Positions 20,901 through 33,544 of a stretch of 64,000 bases of DNA are shown piece by piece (position 1 is the first letter of the stretch; the number at the start of each line of letters is the position of its first letter). The DNA is from Distichodus sexfasciatus (lineage: Eukaryota; Chordata; Actinopteri; Characiformes; Distichodontidae). The stretch is taken from the NCBI GenBank assembly GCA_032718565.1, contig JAVGVS010000005.1, positions 352,501 to 416,500 on the forward strand, written 5' to 3'. The position numbers and the translations under genes are program-made. The notes under the pieces are model-generated. The model saw nothing but the letters and a program-made list of their open reading frames with translations, was not told where the DNA came from and did no database searches.

Positions 20901-21124
20901 CACACACATGCTCTCTCACACTAGGGCTAGTCTTCGAGGGAGGAGTGAACCGAGGTTTGTAAGTGAGCACTTCTAATGGCTCTAAATGACACATAGCGGG
21001 TCAGAGAGAAGCGTCAGGCGTCGTTTTATGTTCACCCATTTCCTTGTGAGTTTCTTCTAAGTGAAGAAGGAAGAAGAATCATGTTTCCTTCTTCCTTTAA
21101 TTATTAGTGTTATTTACTAATCAC

Positions 21125-21320
21125 ATCAGAACAGAAACTTCAGAGATTAGGAGGTTGCCACAGTGATCGCTGTGGGTCGCTGGTTCAAATCCTAAACCGG
21201 GAAGGGTACTACTGAGGTACTCATGAGCAAGGTACCATCCCTGTACTGCTCCCCAGAGACTGTCCATGTCAGCTGCCCACTGTTCCTTCAAGGATGGGTC
21301 AAATGTAAACGTCACTCTGC
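21125..21320 (+). mobile_element. SINE family 2
   Basis: GGTTCAAATCCTAAACCGGG, ACTCATGAGCAAGGTACC, CTGCCCACTGTTCCTTCAAG and GATGGGTCAAATG identify the family. The 5' head is poorly preserved and the tail is short. Confidence 0.7.
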
Positions 21321-23620
21321 TTAATAAAAACTCTAAGCCAATCACAGACACTGTCCTAACTGTTTCTAAAGTTATATTTATAGAGTTTCATACTAAAAAT
21401 CTATAAACGCAGGTCAATATTTCAGCAGAAATGGGCTGCTTTCAAGATTGTATCAGCACATGCACACCAAACTATGACAAATCTGAGTAGTGCAGGATGT
21501 TCTGAACACAGAAAAAAAAAAAAAGCCATGAAGCATGTATGGATACCTAGACTATAATACGTCTAAAAACAAAGGCATAGGAAAAACTAAAAATTTTCCT
21601 AAGGCTCAAAAGGCTATGGTGACAATAGATGAATGCACACTGGATAAATCATCATGGCCAAGATTACCTCGATTGGATGTTTGAATGTCGAATTGGATTC
21701 ATTTTCGATTAATTGCCAAGCCCTAGGTTTGGCGAATGGTAAAAGTAGCACTAAAACACACACCTCTGCCTCCATATTAATCCGCTTTGTTCTCGTGTAC
21801 ATGCCGATTAATTAGTGAAGAGCAAAACAACATCCAGCACCTAACGTGTCTCGCTCTAAAAAACAAAGTTCCCAAAAAAGGCTGGTAATTGCAGAATTGG
21901 GCAAAGCAGGAGTCAAATTCTCGCGACAGTGACATGAGGGAAAAGGTCCCGCTCCGTGCTGCCCGCGAGGCTCCACAGCTGGAGCTACAATTAGCATGTC
22001 GGGGTGCGTTCACCACCCGTCGTTTGCCACATGCGTTAATTGTCTCATGCTAGCTGCGCAACAGCTCTCGGAGCGCCCAACCCTGCCATATGACTTTTCT
22101 CTCCCCTTGCCTGTCTCCGGTTGACTCAGCTTCTCTTAATTAATTAAAAATGTATTTTCAGTAAAAACAGAAATGAGTGAGTGAGAAAGGGGAAAACAAA
22201 AACCAAAAAAAAACTTTTAATGAAGTGGTATTAATAAAAGATAAGTGTTACTTGTGTACCGGCGTGTGATTTTGACACTTGCTGCTGGCCGTTAGCATTT
22301 GCCACCCACTCGGTGCTCTTATGAAAAGCCCGAGGATATTTCATATAAAATGGTGTGGAGGGAATAAATCTGCTCTGCAGCACCAAAACATGACTTGTAT
22401 ATCAAAACATGAAGATTGCTGGAAAAAGACCTGCAGGAAACTCAAGGGCACAAAAACAAACAGTGTTGCTGGTGGTGGAGATTTCTGCCCTGAACGCCAC
22501 TAACCTGGAGCTAGCACTCGCGGTTAAGAGATAGATTCATTTTTAAAGCGTGGGGGTTGTGGTGCAATGTGTAGAAAATCAAGATGCCAGAAGGTTTGAC
22601 ATCCTCAGTCAGAGCATACTTTTTGAAGGAATTCAAAGTGAATCTGAGATGACTTCAGTTTTTAATTCCTTGAATGTCTTTACTTTGTGAACAAGTTAAT
22701 TTAGACGCTCTTAAAGCTGGCGTCGCTACACAGCATTTTATGCCCTTGTTTTTCCACCTGCCTTTATTCCTGCAATTCCTCTTTTATTATGTATATTTTG
22801 CAGAAATGTGGTTTTACAAGGACACAACACACTTTTATTTTACTTCAAAAAAAGCATCAAACAATGTGCCTTCTAATGTCCTACACTCTTGTAAGCAGTG
22901 CTTTGAGATTTGGAAACACTTCAAACTATAACTCTAAAAATGTTAAATGGACGAAAAACAAGATATAACAGAAACACAAGGTGGACATTTTTTTTGTCAT
23001 AACATCTGGTCCACATTCTATATGTGTGTGTATTCATAAATGCCAAATGTGTTCCACAGCTCAACACCAATTCTGTAGCTTTGTCCCTCATGGTGCAGTT
23101 AAATTCTCACAAGGCTAACACAGCTTAGCTTTTCCATGGTTAGTCATGGAAAAGACATTGTGAAACAAACTCAGCCCTCCTCATTCCTCCCTGCTGTGTC
23201 GGTGCATGTCCAGCTCGTTATGAGCAAACTAAATGTCGAGTTTCAAACACCTTTCAGTCTTGAATAGCCGCTGGTCAGTCTGGAGCAGAAAGATGTAGTG
23301 CAGGGGAAAGTTTGAGGTGGAGCAGTTCCGTCCCTGTCAAGCAGCTCTGCGTCCTGACACATTGCCATGGGAACAGACGCGAGCTGGGAGTTGTAGAAGA
23401 AGAGGACCACAAGCCGCTGACCACGGATTAAACACCTCATGCTTCCATGGTGATGGCAAGCTGCAAACGCAGCGCAAATCCACCGGTAGGTTTTAGGACA
23501 CAGGATGGAAAATCTGCAGCAGGAGCAAAGCATTTGTACTAGACACTAAGTAAACATAAACCAATCACAAACTCAGAGTCTTAGAGAGGTGAAGTAACAT
23601 TGCTTATGTTACTACAATTT
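21321..23620. other. Mostly unique DNA with a candidate non-coding block
   Basis: Positions 21880-22520 are complex and unique, with the 12-bp palindrome TTAATTAATTAA at 22136-22147. The remainder is AT-rich and featureless. Short open frames (21777-22016 minus, 22279-22503 plus, 23243-23533 minus) have no recognisable domain, and none has splice-like flanks I would trust. Confidence 0.35.
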
Positions 23621-24042
23621 GCACCTGTCAAGAGGTGGGATATATTAGATAGTTTTGGATACAGGGAAAATGGGCAATTGTAAGGATGTGAGAGACTTGG
23701 TTCAAGATGGGTCAAAAGATGATTGGAGTTGGACAGCGGGGCAGGTAGAAGGCTACTGTGCTTGTAAAATGTACTGCATCACAGCACACTCTTGGCAGCT
23801 GTGAGATTGAGCCAAGATGGAGGATGAGCACCTTGGCGAAGATAGAAGCAAGAAAATGTGGCCATATTTATCAAAGGTGACGACACTGAGACCATGTCAT
23901 ACACTACTTGTTTTATATTAGTTCAACCACCTCTCATGATCACTGGTTCTCAGTTCCAGACCAGCAATGTTTTGGTCTCAATTCGGAGCTAATTTTGTGG
24001 CACCAGCATCAATTTTCAGTGTAAAAACCGGGACTATTGGTA

Positions 24043-24275
24043 GCTATTGGTGGTGTAACGGTTAAGGAGTTGGCCCCATGATCTGAACATTTCACGTTCA
24101 AGTCCTGGACTGGTAAAGGTACCACTGAAGTACTCATTAGCAAGGTACCATCCCCAAGCACTGCTCCCCGGGGACTGCATGTCAGTTTCCCACTGCTCAT
24201 TCATGGAGGGGTAAAATGCAGAGGTGCACTATTTGCCGTGCTGTGCTGTGCTGTGTTAACAATAACACTCCTTTA
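24043..24275 (+). mobile_element. SINE family 2, near full length
   Basis: The copy runs from TTGGTGGTGTAACGGTTAAG through GTTCAAGTCCTGGACTGG, AAAGGTACCACTGAAGTACT and CCAAGCACTGCTCCCCGG to a GTGCTGTGCTGTGCTGTG tail. It sits inside a Tc1-like relic, so it arrived later. Confidence 0.8.
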
Positions 24276-24383
24276 AAAAAAAACTGGAACTGGTTCTAGT
24301 GTAGTGGAAAAGGAAACAAAGAACTGGACCAGAGAAAAGTGGATGGAGGTTGTCTTGTCTGATGAATCATGTGTTCTCTTAGG

Positions 24384-24590
24384 GTGCTGATGTTCTAGTG
24401 GTAGGTCTTTGGTCCAAGATCTTGCATGTTCAAATCCGGCTGTCTCATACCACCAGCACTACCACCATTGGTCCCTAAGCAAGACCCTTATCCCCAGTTA
24501 GTGAGACTGTTGCTGTAGTTACGAAATGGAACCTCTAGATGCAAGCATCAGCTAAATGCAATAAATATAAGTATCTTAGGTCACAATAAC
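24384..24590 (+). mobile_element. SINE family 3
   Basis: GATGTTCTAGTGGTAGGTC resembles a tRNA 5' half. CATGTTCAAATCCGG is the box B-like region. CCCTAAGCAAGACCCTTATC and CAGCTAAATGCAATAAAT follow. It is nested in the Tc1-like relic. Confidence 0.7.
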
Positions 24591-25183
24591 GACTTGATGT
24601 TCGAGTAGCATTTAACTGGAGAAGAGAGGACAGTAATTTAGTTCTGGAAAAAGGCTAGCTGAAGGAGGCATGGTGAAGCTCTGGGAAATGCTCTGCTGGA
24701 AAACAATGGGTCCAGGCACTTGGATGTTTCTTTGGCACAAAGCACCTACCAAAAATGACTCAATCTTCATAGCAATGGTATTCCTGATAGCAGTGACTCT
24801 TTCAGCACTTAAATATTGCAAAAATCTTACTGCCATTTTTCAAAGTTACAAACACAGAACATCGCAAGGTTACCAAGGAACAAGCATCTTTGCTACTAGA
24901 ATATTTTCATTTTGAGAGTTTTGCCACAGAGGGAAGACAGATGAGCAGTCAGGAGTGTTCTTAAAGTGAAAAATGTGCAGAGAGAAAAGTCAAAGAAAAC
25001 AACAGTCATAATGCAGGCTCAGCACAGAACGTGATTGTGAAATGGGGATAATTTAGGATTACTGGAGGGACACACATATGCACATACACAAACACACACA
25101 CATGCATCCACTCTGCCAGAGAAGAGTTAAAAACAACCCAAATCTCCACCAAAATACAGACAAGCCAATATACCACACTCACC

Positions 25184-25200
25184 TTTTTTTTTTTTTTTTT
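25184..25200. repeat. Poly(T) run
   Basis: Seventeen or more consecutive T residues; a CA tract lies about 90 bases upstream (25078-25101). Confidence 0.8.
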
Positions 25201-25662
25201 CATTTTTCTCTGTGTAATACAAAGAAAGGCCAAAGCTGCCGGTCCCTCAGCCAGACGTTTTCATGCGGTTCCCATAGAAACGGCGGAACAGAGCTGAAAG
25301 GGGCGCTATCAAATGTACTATTTTTAATGGCGCCTAATTTGATATAATTGACTCAGTAAGATGGGGTCAGGACAAGGGGCTGGAGTGGAAGTGGAGAAAG
25401 AGAAAGGAGGAGGCCTGAAAAGTCGTGGTGGGGAAGCGTGATGCCGTGATGGCGGTTAGCATTAAACTGGGAGGTGGAGGCAGGCAGGAGGTTTATGTGG
25501 TTAACATAGATGAGCTGAAATTCACCACAGCCACAAGAATAAAACTAAAATAAGGCGGGAAGAAAGTCTTTGATATGTTCCTAATCTCAAGTAATCTATA
25601 AATTAGAATTAATCATAAATATTATATCTGCAGCAGGAGGTAAGCAGTAGATTCAATTCTGC

Positions 25663-25682
25663 CACACACACACACACACACA
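25663..25682. repeat. (CA)n microsatellite
   Basis: Short CA dinucleotide run. Confidence 0.85.
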
Positions 25683-28560
25683 TAGGAGAGCCATAAATAT
25701 GAACTGGTACCAGTGTTAATAAGGTCGGATAAATGACAATTTAAAAAGACACAGACTGAAGATGGACCTTTTAACCATGCTGTGTTGTTGTTGTGTAGTT
25801 TGTTCACTAGAGGCCAACACTGTAGCTCATTAGATGGCCTTTTGTGTTTTTATACATTTGATCAAAACTGCAACATATGTAAATCTGCTTATTTAGGAAA
25901 ATAAACAATTTAATTATACAAATAATGACAAATAAGTGCAACATCCAAAGCCTAAGCAACATTAAACATGTTTATTCAACACTTTTCTCTTACATATCTA
26001 TAATGAGGAAATCACTTCACTGGAAGTGGTTAACTGATCACATCAAATGTTAAACTCAACAAACCACAGTGGCAGAACACAGTTTTATTAATTTGTAGAG
26101 TTTTTATTACACAGAGACATTCTATGGCTTAGTATTGTGATGGAAAATAAGATTAGTGCCAGAGGAAACACTTCTTTCTGCATTTGGTATCCATCTGGAC
26201 ACAGAATAAAATTATTTGACAATAAACAATGCATTTTTCTATATTTATTTTTTCCTATTGATTACCCTTTAACATTATAAAATGGAAAATAAATCTGAGC
26301 AAATGACATTTTGTGTAATTTTGAGCCGATTAGGAATCCCTTTGGCCTATAAAATGAGCTGCTTTTGGCTTTTCTGCAAAAGATCTACAATTTTGCGCAT
26401 GATGACATTCCATATGAGAGTCACAAGCACTAACGAAAGCGCTACAACACTATGTCTCACCCCCCGCCCATGGTCTGCAGACAAATGGTCTGAAATAAAA
26501 ATGGTCCATGGTGCCTAAAAGTTGGAGGCCACTGCTTAAAACAATTTCAATTAATTTAATGATGCATTTATTGATAAGCATTTAGCAGCAAACTTATGTT
26601 GCCAACTACGGCAAACCACGAGGGGATAAAGTACTCTCCCTTACAATACAATAATTAGCTTATCACGTAGCACATTGCAGCTACAAAGCTTTTACACAAC
26701 ACATTAGCACTAAAATTCCATGCTGAAGAATTTTTATAATAGTGTTCACCGATAACGTCAAATAGTCATCTGGGCCTATTTCACACAAAAATAAAATCTG
26801 GAAACTTTAAGTCCCAAAAATTTGCTAAAATTTAGATTTTCCTATCAATGTGAAGACAACCATCTCAAAACCAGCACACACAAATCCATACATCCCTTAC
26901 ATTAGTATATCACTGCAAAGACCTGCAGTCTGAATTGGATTATTCTCCATAAAAATACTACACAGCAGTTTGATGCAATTCCTTTTAAAATCTTACACAC
27001 AACACTGCTTGAAATGAGTACCTGAACTTTATGGATTTGTACATTTTATTTCCCATTTTCTACCTTTCACAACCATGCCAGGACGGTAATTGAGTTCATC
27101 TGCGTAAGAAATGCTAGATTTGTCATATCAATTAATTGACATCACCAGCCAAATAATAAACAGGCAGGACTGAGTCTGGAGACAGTTTTGCCAAAAACAG
27201 ACAGATGCGGCGTTCCGTCGGAATCAAACCGCACAATCAATTCCCCGCTTCTTACAGATTGCTTGAATGGAAAGTTTTCTCATTAACATTGAACGCTGAG
27301 GCAGACAGAAGGTCATCCGAGTTCCATGCTTCTGGCCTCATATCAGTATTTATGACAGAAGCGCTCTTTCTGTCCAGAGAAGGTCCACAAAGGGTCAGGC
27401 GAGGGAGAAAATGTCTGGGCGTGTAATAAAACTTGCATTATTTTTCTTCTTTCTCCGCACTGCTTTCACACGTCTGCCTACATAACCAGTCCGACGGTGA
27501 TATCGAGTGTTTACAATAGCAAGAGCCGCATTATCTGCTTTTCAGGCGGTTCGGGGTACACGGCGGAGTTATTGGCAAACCTGGTTCCAATCTCAATTTC
27601 ATCAGCAGAGCAGTCAAACAGAGCTGGGCTGATAAAACACACCATCCAGCACTTACAGGGGCAGTGATGACATGCGTTAGCCAGCCGCGAGAAGAGAACT
27701 CACACCGGCGTAAAAGGCGTTGGGCCGTAAAGCGCCAAGAGGCCTCGGTAAATAGCAGAACTCATAACAGCCAGGAGACGCGGGACGGGGGGCGGCGGCG
27801 TCCTGAGGAGGAAGGTGTTCCTCCCTTCCTCCACATGCCCATAAAGTGACTCGCTGTACCTTGTCCAGAAAAAAAGCTACGAGTTTGGACAAAGATTTCC
27901 AATGTTCTTATCTTCCTTTTTTTTCCTTTACAGGCCTCCAAACCCTCCCTGCTCCCTTCCATTAACCCCGGCTGATGGAAAGCCGAAAAAGGTGGCGGGG
28001 GAACAAATTTAGCGGAGAGAAACACAGCGTGGACCATCGCTCTCCTCTTCTGCTCCTTTTTCCCTGTTTCATTCTCCCCCCCCCACCCCCACCTCCCTTT
28101 TTTCCTCCCCAGCGGAGTGACCAATCAGACAGGCAGAAGTGAGAGTCTCCTGTCAGAGAGCAGTTGACACGCTTCAGCTGAACCGTGAGGGCCTTTTGTT
28201 CACGCAAGCGTGAAATTATGAAACATGACAGCGGAGACGCCAAACACGGCGCCTGCACCGAACGTGGCCAGCATCGGGGGCCCGGCTGCTGTTAGTGGAA
28301 GTGCTGATGAAGAGAGAGTGAGAGAGAGTGTGTGAGAGGGAGAGATGGACAGAGACAGAAAGAGAGACAGACAGCAGGAAAAGAGTTCTGCCATCAGCAA
28401 TCATGAACACATCCATACTTAATGAGTCTAAACTGAGCAAGGCTTCGGGCAACATGAGCTGTAGTGCTTATCATTTGTAACATGAAAATAATCATAGATT
28501 TGTTGACTCCCATCCAAAGAATGACCTGCAGATTAACATCATTCCCAAAGCTCTCCTGCT

Positions 28561-29125
28561 TAGGGATGGGCAATATGACCGCAAATCAATAGAAAGAAAT
28601 TTGGGGAGATGGTCATATCTTTGGAATTTTTAAGTAATGAAAGGAAACACATGCAAACATTAGCCCCTGCTGATTATTATCTGCAACGCTGGACTCGACA
28701 GAGTCACATGACAACAGAAGCACACGCGGTAGCATGTTTTTAAGTATAAAGTATATGGACATCCACTGAGCAATGTATTACCACATTTTCCATGAAAAAA
28801 TTAGCTGAGTTTTAAAAACTAATCAGCAGGGGCAGTTGGTAGCATAGCAATTAGGGCGTTTGCCCCGTGATCAGAGGATCACTGGTTCGAATCCCAGGTA
28901 TAGGTACCACTGAGGTGCTCACAAGCAAGGTACTGTCCCCAAGCACTGCTCCCTGGGTGCTATCCACGTCAGCTGCCCACTGCTCACTCATGGATGGGTT
29001 AAATGCAGAGGTCACAGTTTGTTGTGGTGCACTGTGGTGTGTTCACAATGACAAATCATCACTCACTATCACTTAACAATCAATGTGGTTGCCTTGATTA
29101 ATTTTCTATTAGTTGCCCAGCCCTA
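28561..29125. mobile_element. hAT-like element with a nested SINE
   Basis: The left end TAGGGATGGGCAATATGAC and the right end AGTTGCCCAGCCCTA are inverted copies of a TAGGGnTGGGCAA terminus. Eight-base flanks CTCCTGCT and TGCCAGCT match at 5 of 8 positions, so any target duplication is decayed. A family 2 SINE occupies 28829-29070. The remaining interior (about 320 bases) has no coding frame. Confidence 0.5.
28829..29070 (+). mobile_element. SINE family 2, best full-length copy
   Basis: This copy shows all parts in order. A tRNA-like head reads GGGGCAGTTGGTAGCATAGC and CTGGTTCGAATCCCAGG, an exact box B match (GGTTCGAATCC). GGTACCACTGAGGTGCTCAC and AAGCACTGCTCCCTGG follow, then CAGCTGCCCACTGCTCAC, ATGGGTTAAATGCAGAGG and GTTCACAATGACAAATCATC. 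It is the reference used here for the other family 2 copies. Confidence 0.85.
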
Positions 29126-29384
29126 TGCCAGCTTCAGTTCTTTTTTTTAAAGTTTTTATTCTAGGGTTACTGGAAAAAATCTGACACTTTTTTCCCAGTG
29201 ATTTTACCAAGGGACTTGAATAACTCCGTTTGGAAGAACAGCTGATTTTGTGGTTGAAGAGTGAATTAGCAAATTAAAAAAAAAAAAGTAATGTTTGAAA
29301 AAGCTGAAAAACAAACAGTGTGACTCTGTAACTTTATCCAGGATCCCATGAATCAGAGTAAATGATGTGCTATCAGCCAGGCGT

Positions 29385-29560
29385 CTCTTGTAGATTAGTC
29401 ACGGAAAATGAGAACCGGGTTTTCTTGTTGTATCAAGCAGCAAAAAAGTTCTAGCATAACATGTTTGATTTAATTTGTCACACTGTCATTACACATCCTG
29501 CCATGTGTCTAAGCCCACATCACGAGGGTGAGATTGAAACGATGTATTGTGCTGCCCAAA
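29385..29560 (+). repeat. Dispersed repeat, paired with 38645-38830
   Basis: CTTGTAGATTAGTCACGGAAA and the following words (TTCTTGTTGTATCAAGCAGC, TAGCATAACATGTTTG) align in order with 38650-38730. Class unknown; no coding remnant or clear ends. Confidence 0.65.
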
Positions 29561-29576
29561 CTATACTGACTCATAT

Positions 29577-30206
29577 GTGACCCTCCACGGCAAAACCAGT
29601 CGCTTGTCGCAAATTTTCAAAATTGAGTTATTATGTTTTCATGAAAGGGCATAAATCAACCTTCAAAACGATACCTATATCGAATGAATGGGATGACATA
29701 TAACTGAGATATCATTCAAAGGAGTCGGGTTTCTCCTGTCACGCCAAGTGAGAAACGGAGAAATCTGCCTTTGAAGTTGACTATCAACGTAGCACTCACA
29801 GACGCTTGGTGCGGTCGCGGCTACGTTTGTATTTACGGTAGCCTACGCTGCATTCACAGCCACATGGATAGCCTACCTGCGTTAGGTTAACTGAACTCGG
29901 GAGACGAAGATGGATTCCGGGAAATATCTTCACGCTAGTCAACCAGTGGATTTACCGTAAATATTGGAGTAGAGCGGTCAAAACAGAAACTTTTAACATT
30001 CTGCTGGAATTGAATTCCTCACCTCGAGAAAGTCAGGTTTTTAGGATGGAAAGGGTAATTTATTCACAACAGTACAGTATAGACCTTCCACTGTTTCAAA
30101 ACACTAAAAACAAAAAATCCAAAATTTTACCCCACGCAACATAAACGGTCGTTTTTCTCGGAAACCTCCGTTGCGACAAGCGACCAGTTTTGCCGTGGAG
30201 GGTCAC
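29577..30206. mobile_element. 630-bp DNA transposon with near-perfect inverted ends
   Basis: The left end GTGACCCTCCACGGCAAAAC is matched in inverted orientation at the right edge, and the match extends across about 35 bases (to CGCTTGTCGCAA on the left) with one mismatch. ATAT/TATAT flanks both sides, so the target duplication cannot be fixed. The interior has a GC-richer middle and an ATGGATTCCGGGAAATATC start-like context near 29910 that stops after 16 codons. Superfamily undecided. Confidence 0.8.
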
Positions 30207-30218
30207 ATATATTGTAAC

Positions 30219-30545
30219 CAGGGGTGGGTAGTAACGTGTTACAAGTAACGCAAATGTTCATATCAGGAGAAAAATGCACATACTGTTTACAACACTATTA
30301 CAGTTTCAGGTCAGATTTAAAATGACCATTAGTGAGAGATGTCATTCACTCACTGTTTCACTTTCACTCTCATTCACATAGATTCTTTCTCACACACCCA
30401 CTCACAGTCTTCTGATTAGCTGTATATAGAATGAGCAAATAAAACTGACTGTTCAATGTCTTTGAACTGTTAAAATATTATTCCTAACGTATGCCAGAGA
30501 AGAACAGAATGAATTATTTTATTAAAACTTGAAAGGCAATTTTTT
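30219..30545 (+). mobile_element. hAT-type element, 3'-truncated
   Basis: The copy begins CAGGGGTGGGTAGTAACGTG. Its interior (TTTCACTCTCATTCACATAG, TTTCTCACACACCCACTCAC) is the reverse complement of 35560-35640. No matching right end is found before unique DNA resumes. It starts only 12 bases after the end of the previous element. Confidence 0.65.
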
Positions 30546-30975
30546 TTAGTTCTGTTCCAGGGACCCGCTGTGTAAAATTCATTATTCATAAAGATGCCCA
30601 AAATCATCTGGAAATGTCATCTTAAAAATAAATAACACGAAATACTTTTTTTCTTCAAAGTATTTTTAGTAATGAAGCATGGATTGCATGTCATGGACCA
30701 CCTGCATTGCCACCGCAGACCACCAGGGGGCCACAGACCACGGTTGAAAACCCCTTATATATAGTATGTAACATTATTGTCACTATCATTTTGTAGCAAA
30801 TCGCTCTGGAAAAAAACATCTGGAATTCATCAAAAGCTCCAAGAGAAAAATTGTAGGTGTTCTTGAAGCAATTCTGCTCATTTTCCCTCTACTGGTGTTG
30901 CTTTCTACCAGCTAACATTATGACCTCCATCAACATTCATTTGAAAAGGCTGTGTCAGGGCACAGGTGGCACAAA

Positions 30976-31006
30976 CACACACACACACACACCCACACAC
31001 ACACGC
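30976..31006. repeat. (CA)n microsatellite
   Basis: CA run with a CC interruption. Confidence 0.85.
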
Positions 31007-32279
31007 ACAGGCTGTTGTGGGACAGGAGGAAACTGGGCATAGATCAGCACGCTGACCCTCTAACGACCAGGATCATTTCTGCTCCCCCAGAACACACAGA
31101 CTATCATAAACAAACATTAGCAGTGTTTCAGGGTCAGACGGGAAATGACACGCGAGCTGCTATGTTTGGCCTCAGCGCCCCACAGAACAGATGCCACGAG
31201 TATTATGGATAAACAATTAGAGGCCAGACCAGAAACTTGCACACATGCGCCACACACACACATACACCCATAAAGCCAAGAGGCAGAGAGGACAGGACTG
31301 GAGGAAGTCTTGACTATAGTGCCACCTCAATCAGGACTGATTGTCAAAGGTCTTGTGTCTGATTATTAAGTAGCCAAGCACACACATCCCAACACATACT
31401 GACCCACACACCTGCACGCAGAGTCAGTCACACAGAACAAGGTGAACACACACAGCCATTTATGCTCCTATGGACAGAATCTGGAACAGACAAAACATAT
31501 GAATGAATAATGAGCTGAATGTAAAATAGCTGTCAGTCTCATTGAGTGATTTCATTCTGTCTGATTCAGGGACATGAAACCTCCAGCTACATGTTGATCA
31601 TGAAAATATGATCATGAATAAAATAAATTTTATTTATTCTCCAAGAAAACAAGTTAAATTGCCCTCAACTGCAGTTCCGTAGACATCATGCGTCTGTGGG
31701 TCTGATTCACCCGAGCAAGCTGCGGGAGTTCAGAAGTGCAAAAGCAGGAAATCATGCAGTAATCATCCACTTTTTGAAAGATAAATAAATATGTTGACAG
31801 GATTAGCCCATCACTTAGAAGAAGATGAAGAAGAAGCAAGGTCTTCAATAAATGCTTTCCTCATTAGCCTGCTGAGTGCCGGGTTGCCAGGTGTGAACTG
31901 GATGTAGGTAAATCCATCTGGCCCCGAGCCACTGAAGCCCCTGGACCTCCAGCGGTCAGAGTGGCTCTACAGGGTCAGCGTGGCAATAAACATGTTCCCT
32001 CATGCATCTCTGGAGAATTATAAAGAGGTTGTAATACACACCGCCAACACTCCAACTTCATGTGAGTTTGTGTTTCCACCTGCTCTAATGCGCTCACAAC
32101 AAATACACTAATTATTAAAAACACTTGTAAATATAAAAATATTCACAAAAAACATCAATATGTAATATACTGGATGCAAACAGATAACAGACATATCAAA
32201 AACTATTCACATAGTTATGATGATGTAGTCAATATTACATAACGTCTTTATTGTCTTAAATATGTAATATATCTAATAG

Positions 32280-32336
<57 letters not shown>

Positions 32337-33010
32337 CTCAGATATGTAGATACTCATGGAGAGTATCTATGTAGAGAGTAGCTGTATAATAAAATATAGA
32401 GCAATATGGTATGACAGTGATTCATCTTCTATATACATACAAACATATACACACATAGTCTTTAAAGCGTTATGAAATATATCAGAATGCCACCAACAAA
32501 ATGTGCTTCACCCTATAAAAGTGGAAATGTTATGCGGTAACAGGTCCTCAGACTTGGACGTGCAGTCCCCGATTTCGCACAAATGTCAGTGTGAGTCCTT
32601 ACAGTGGAGTGAAAATGGCCACATCAGCTTTTCTGGGGAAGACTCGCAGGAAGGGAAGGTGATTGTTCAGCTAAAGAATAGAGTAGAGAACTACTTACAT
32701 AAACATTGACCGATTTTAACAATTCCTTCATTGTTGCATATGGAATTACATTTGCAACAAAGTGATGATTATCTTGCCCACCATACTTTAAAATGTGTAG
32801 CTACAATACCTTACAAATCCCAAAAATTGATTAAAAATCGACCAAGGGTGTTCGAGACTTAAAGCCTGAGTAAACCATAACATTGAACATATAATGACAA
32901 AAACATAACTGCTGATCATTAATTGTCATTTTATTGTGCACTGTTAAAGTTGTCATGTACTGTTAATATGAAAAGATATTTATTTGTAATAACTGTCATC
33001 TCACATGATA
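31007..33010. other. Unique DNA and one GATA microsatellite, no gene
   Basis: Positions 31860-32060 and 32500-32700 are complex, unique DNA. The plus-strand frame 32503-32709 (68 codons) has no domain I recognise. The rest is AT-rich. Confidence 0.35.
32281..32336. repeat. (GATA)n microsatellite
   Basis: About 13 perfect GATA units, with looser GATA-like words on both sides. Such arrays are highly variable in vertebrates. Confidence 0.95.
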
Positions 33011-33016
33011 TTTAAG

Positions 33017-33538
33017 TTGAAAGGTCCCATATTATGAAAAATTCACTTTTTCAGTTCTTTGGACACCCATGTGGGTCTGTACTGCCTCTAACACACTGTA
33101 AGGTTGATTAAAAAATGGTCATTTGTGTTATTAAGTATTAATAAATAACTCCACCCTCCTATCTGAGAACCTCCACCAATCATGTAGAACTGCTAGTGCT
33201 TCCTGATCTGCCAAGGAATCGCACTGAAGAAGTCTACCGGCAGAGTGTTGTGTTGAACATGTACGGCTGTATGGATGGTCTGTTAACAGCAGCCATTTTG
33301 ATTATTTTCACATGAGGTAAACTCTTGCCCAAGTTCCGGAGTGGGGCGTGGGCAGCTGCGGCTCATTTGCATTTACGAATACTAATCACAAACAGCCTGT
33401 TCTGAAAGGGACTGAAACAGTGGGGCTAAAAGGCAGTCGAAAATGCCTAATCTGAGAGGTATTTTCAGCAAACTACTTCAGAGACATGTTTAATGGAGCT
33501 CATAGACCTATAGACTTATCACCTTTAAGTCTTGCAAG
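33017..33538. mobile_element. Probable TTAA-type DNA transposon, decayed
   Basis: The left edge TTGAAAGGTCCCATATTATG matches a repeat end I know from many teleost genomes. The right edge CACCTTTAA is the inverted form of TTAAAGGT. TTGA/TTAA at the two edges would fit a TTAA target duplication with one mutation. The interior is non-coding, including TTTTGATTATTTTCACATGA. Confidence 0.45.
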
Positions 33539-33544
33539 TGATAA

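Larger units (their letters stand above)
23622..24835 (+). mobile_element. Tc1-like transposon relic with two nested SINEs
   Basis: Three pieces of one decayed Tc1-like transposon lie in order. 23622-23746 holds the 5' part, including TCAAGAGGTGGGATATATTA and a degraded start region. 24318-24383 translates as NWTREKWMEVVLSDES, matching the segment with the first catalytic Asp. 24660-24835 translates as GGMVKLWEMLCWKTMGPG and then the segment before the second Asp. The gaps contain SINEs at 24043-24275 and 24384-24590. The second Asp, the Glu and the 3' end are gone. The family is recognised by remembered residue pattern. Confidence 0.7.
24836..28560. other. Mostly unique DNA, several candidate non-coding blocks, no gene
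   Basis: Positions 25200-25560, 27060-27680 and 27850-28260 are complex and non-repetitive, with moderate GC. Overlapping open frames on both strands at 27664-28258, up to 120 codons, are Lys/Gly/Pro- or Ser-rich and lack domains. A phrase near 26480-26535 (TGGTCCATGGTGCCTAAAAG, GGAGGCCACTGCTTAAAA) looks like the edge of an old DNA transposon. Confidence 0.35.

Noticed and set aside
27762..28258. Overlapping 98-120 codon minus-strand frames
   Set aside because: They are mutually exclusive frames over C-rich and A-rich simple stretches, without domains.
28829..28905. Possible tRNA gene
   Set aside because: Box A and box B are present, but the sequence continues into a repeated SINE body and the cloverleaf is not kept.
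32281..32336. CRISPR-like regular array
   Set aside because: It is a GATA microsatellite; there are no spacers and the genome is vertebrate.
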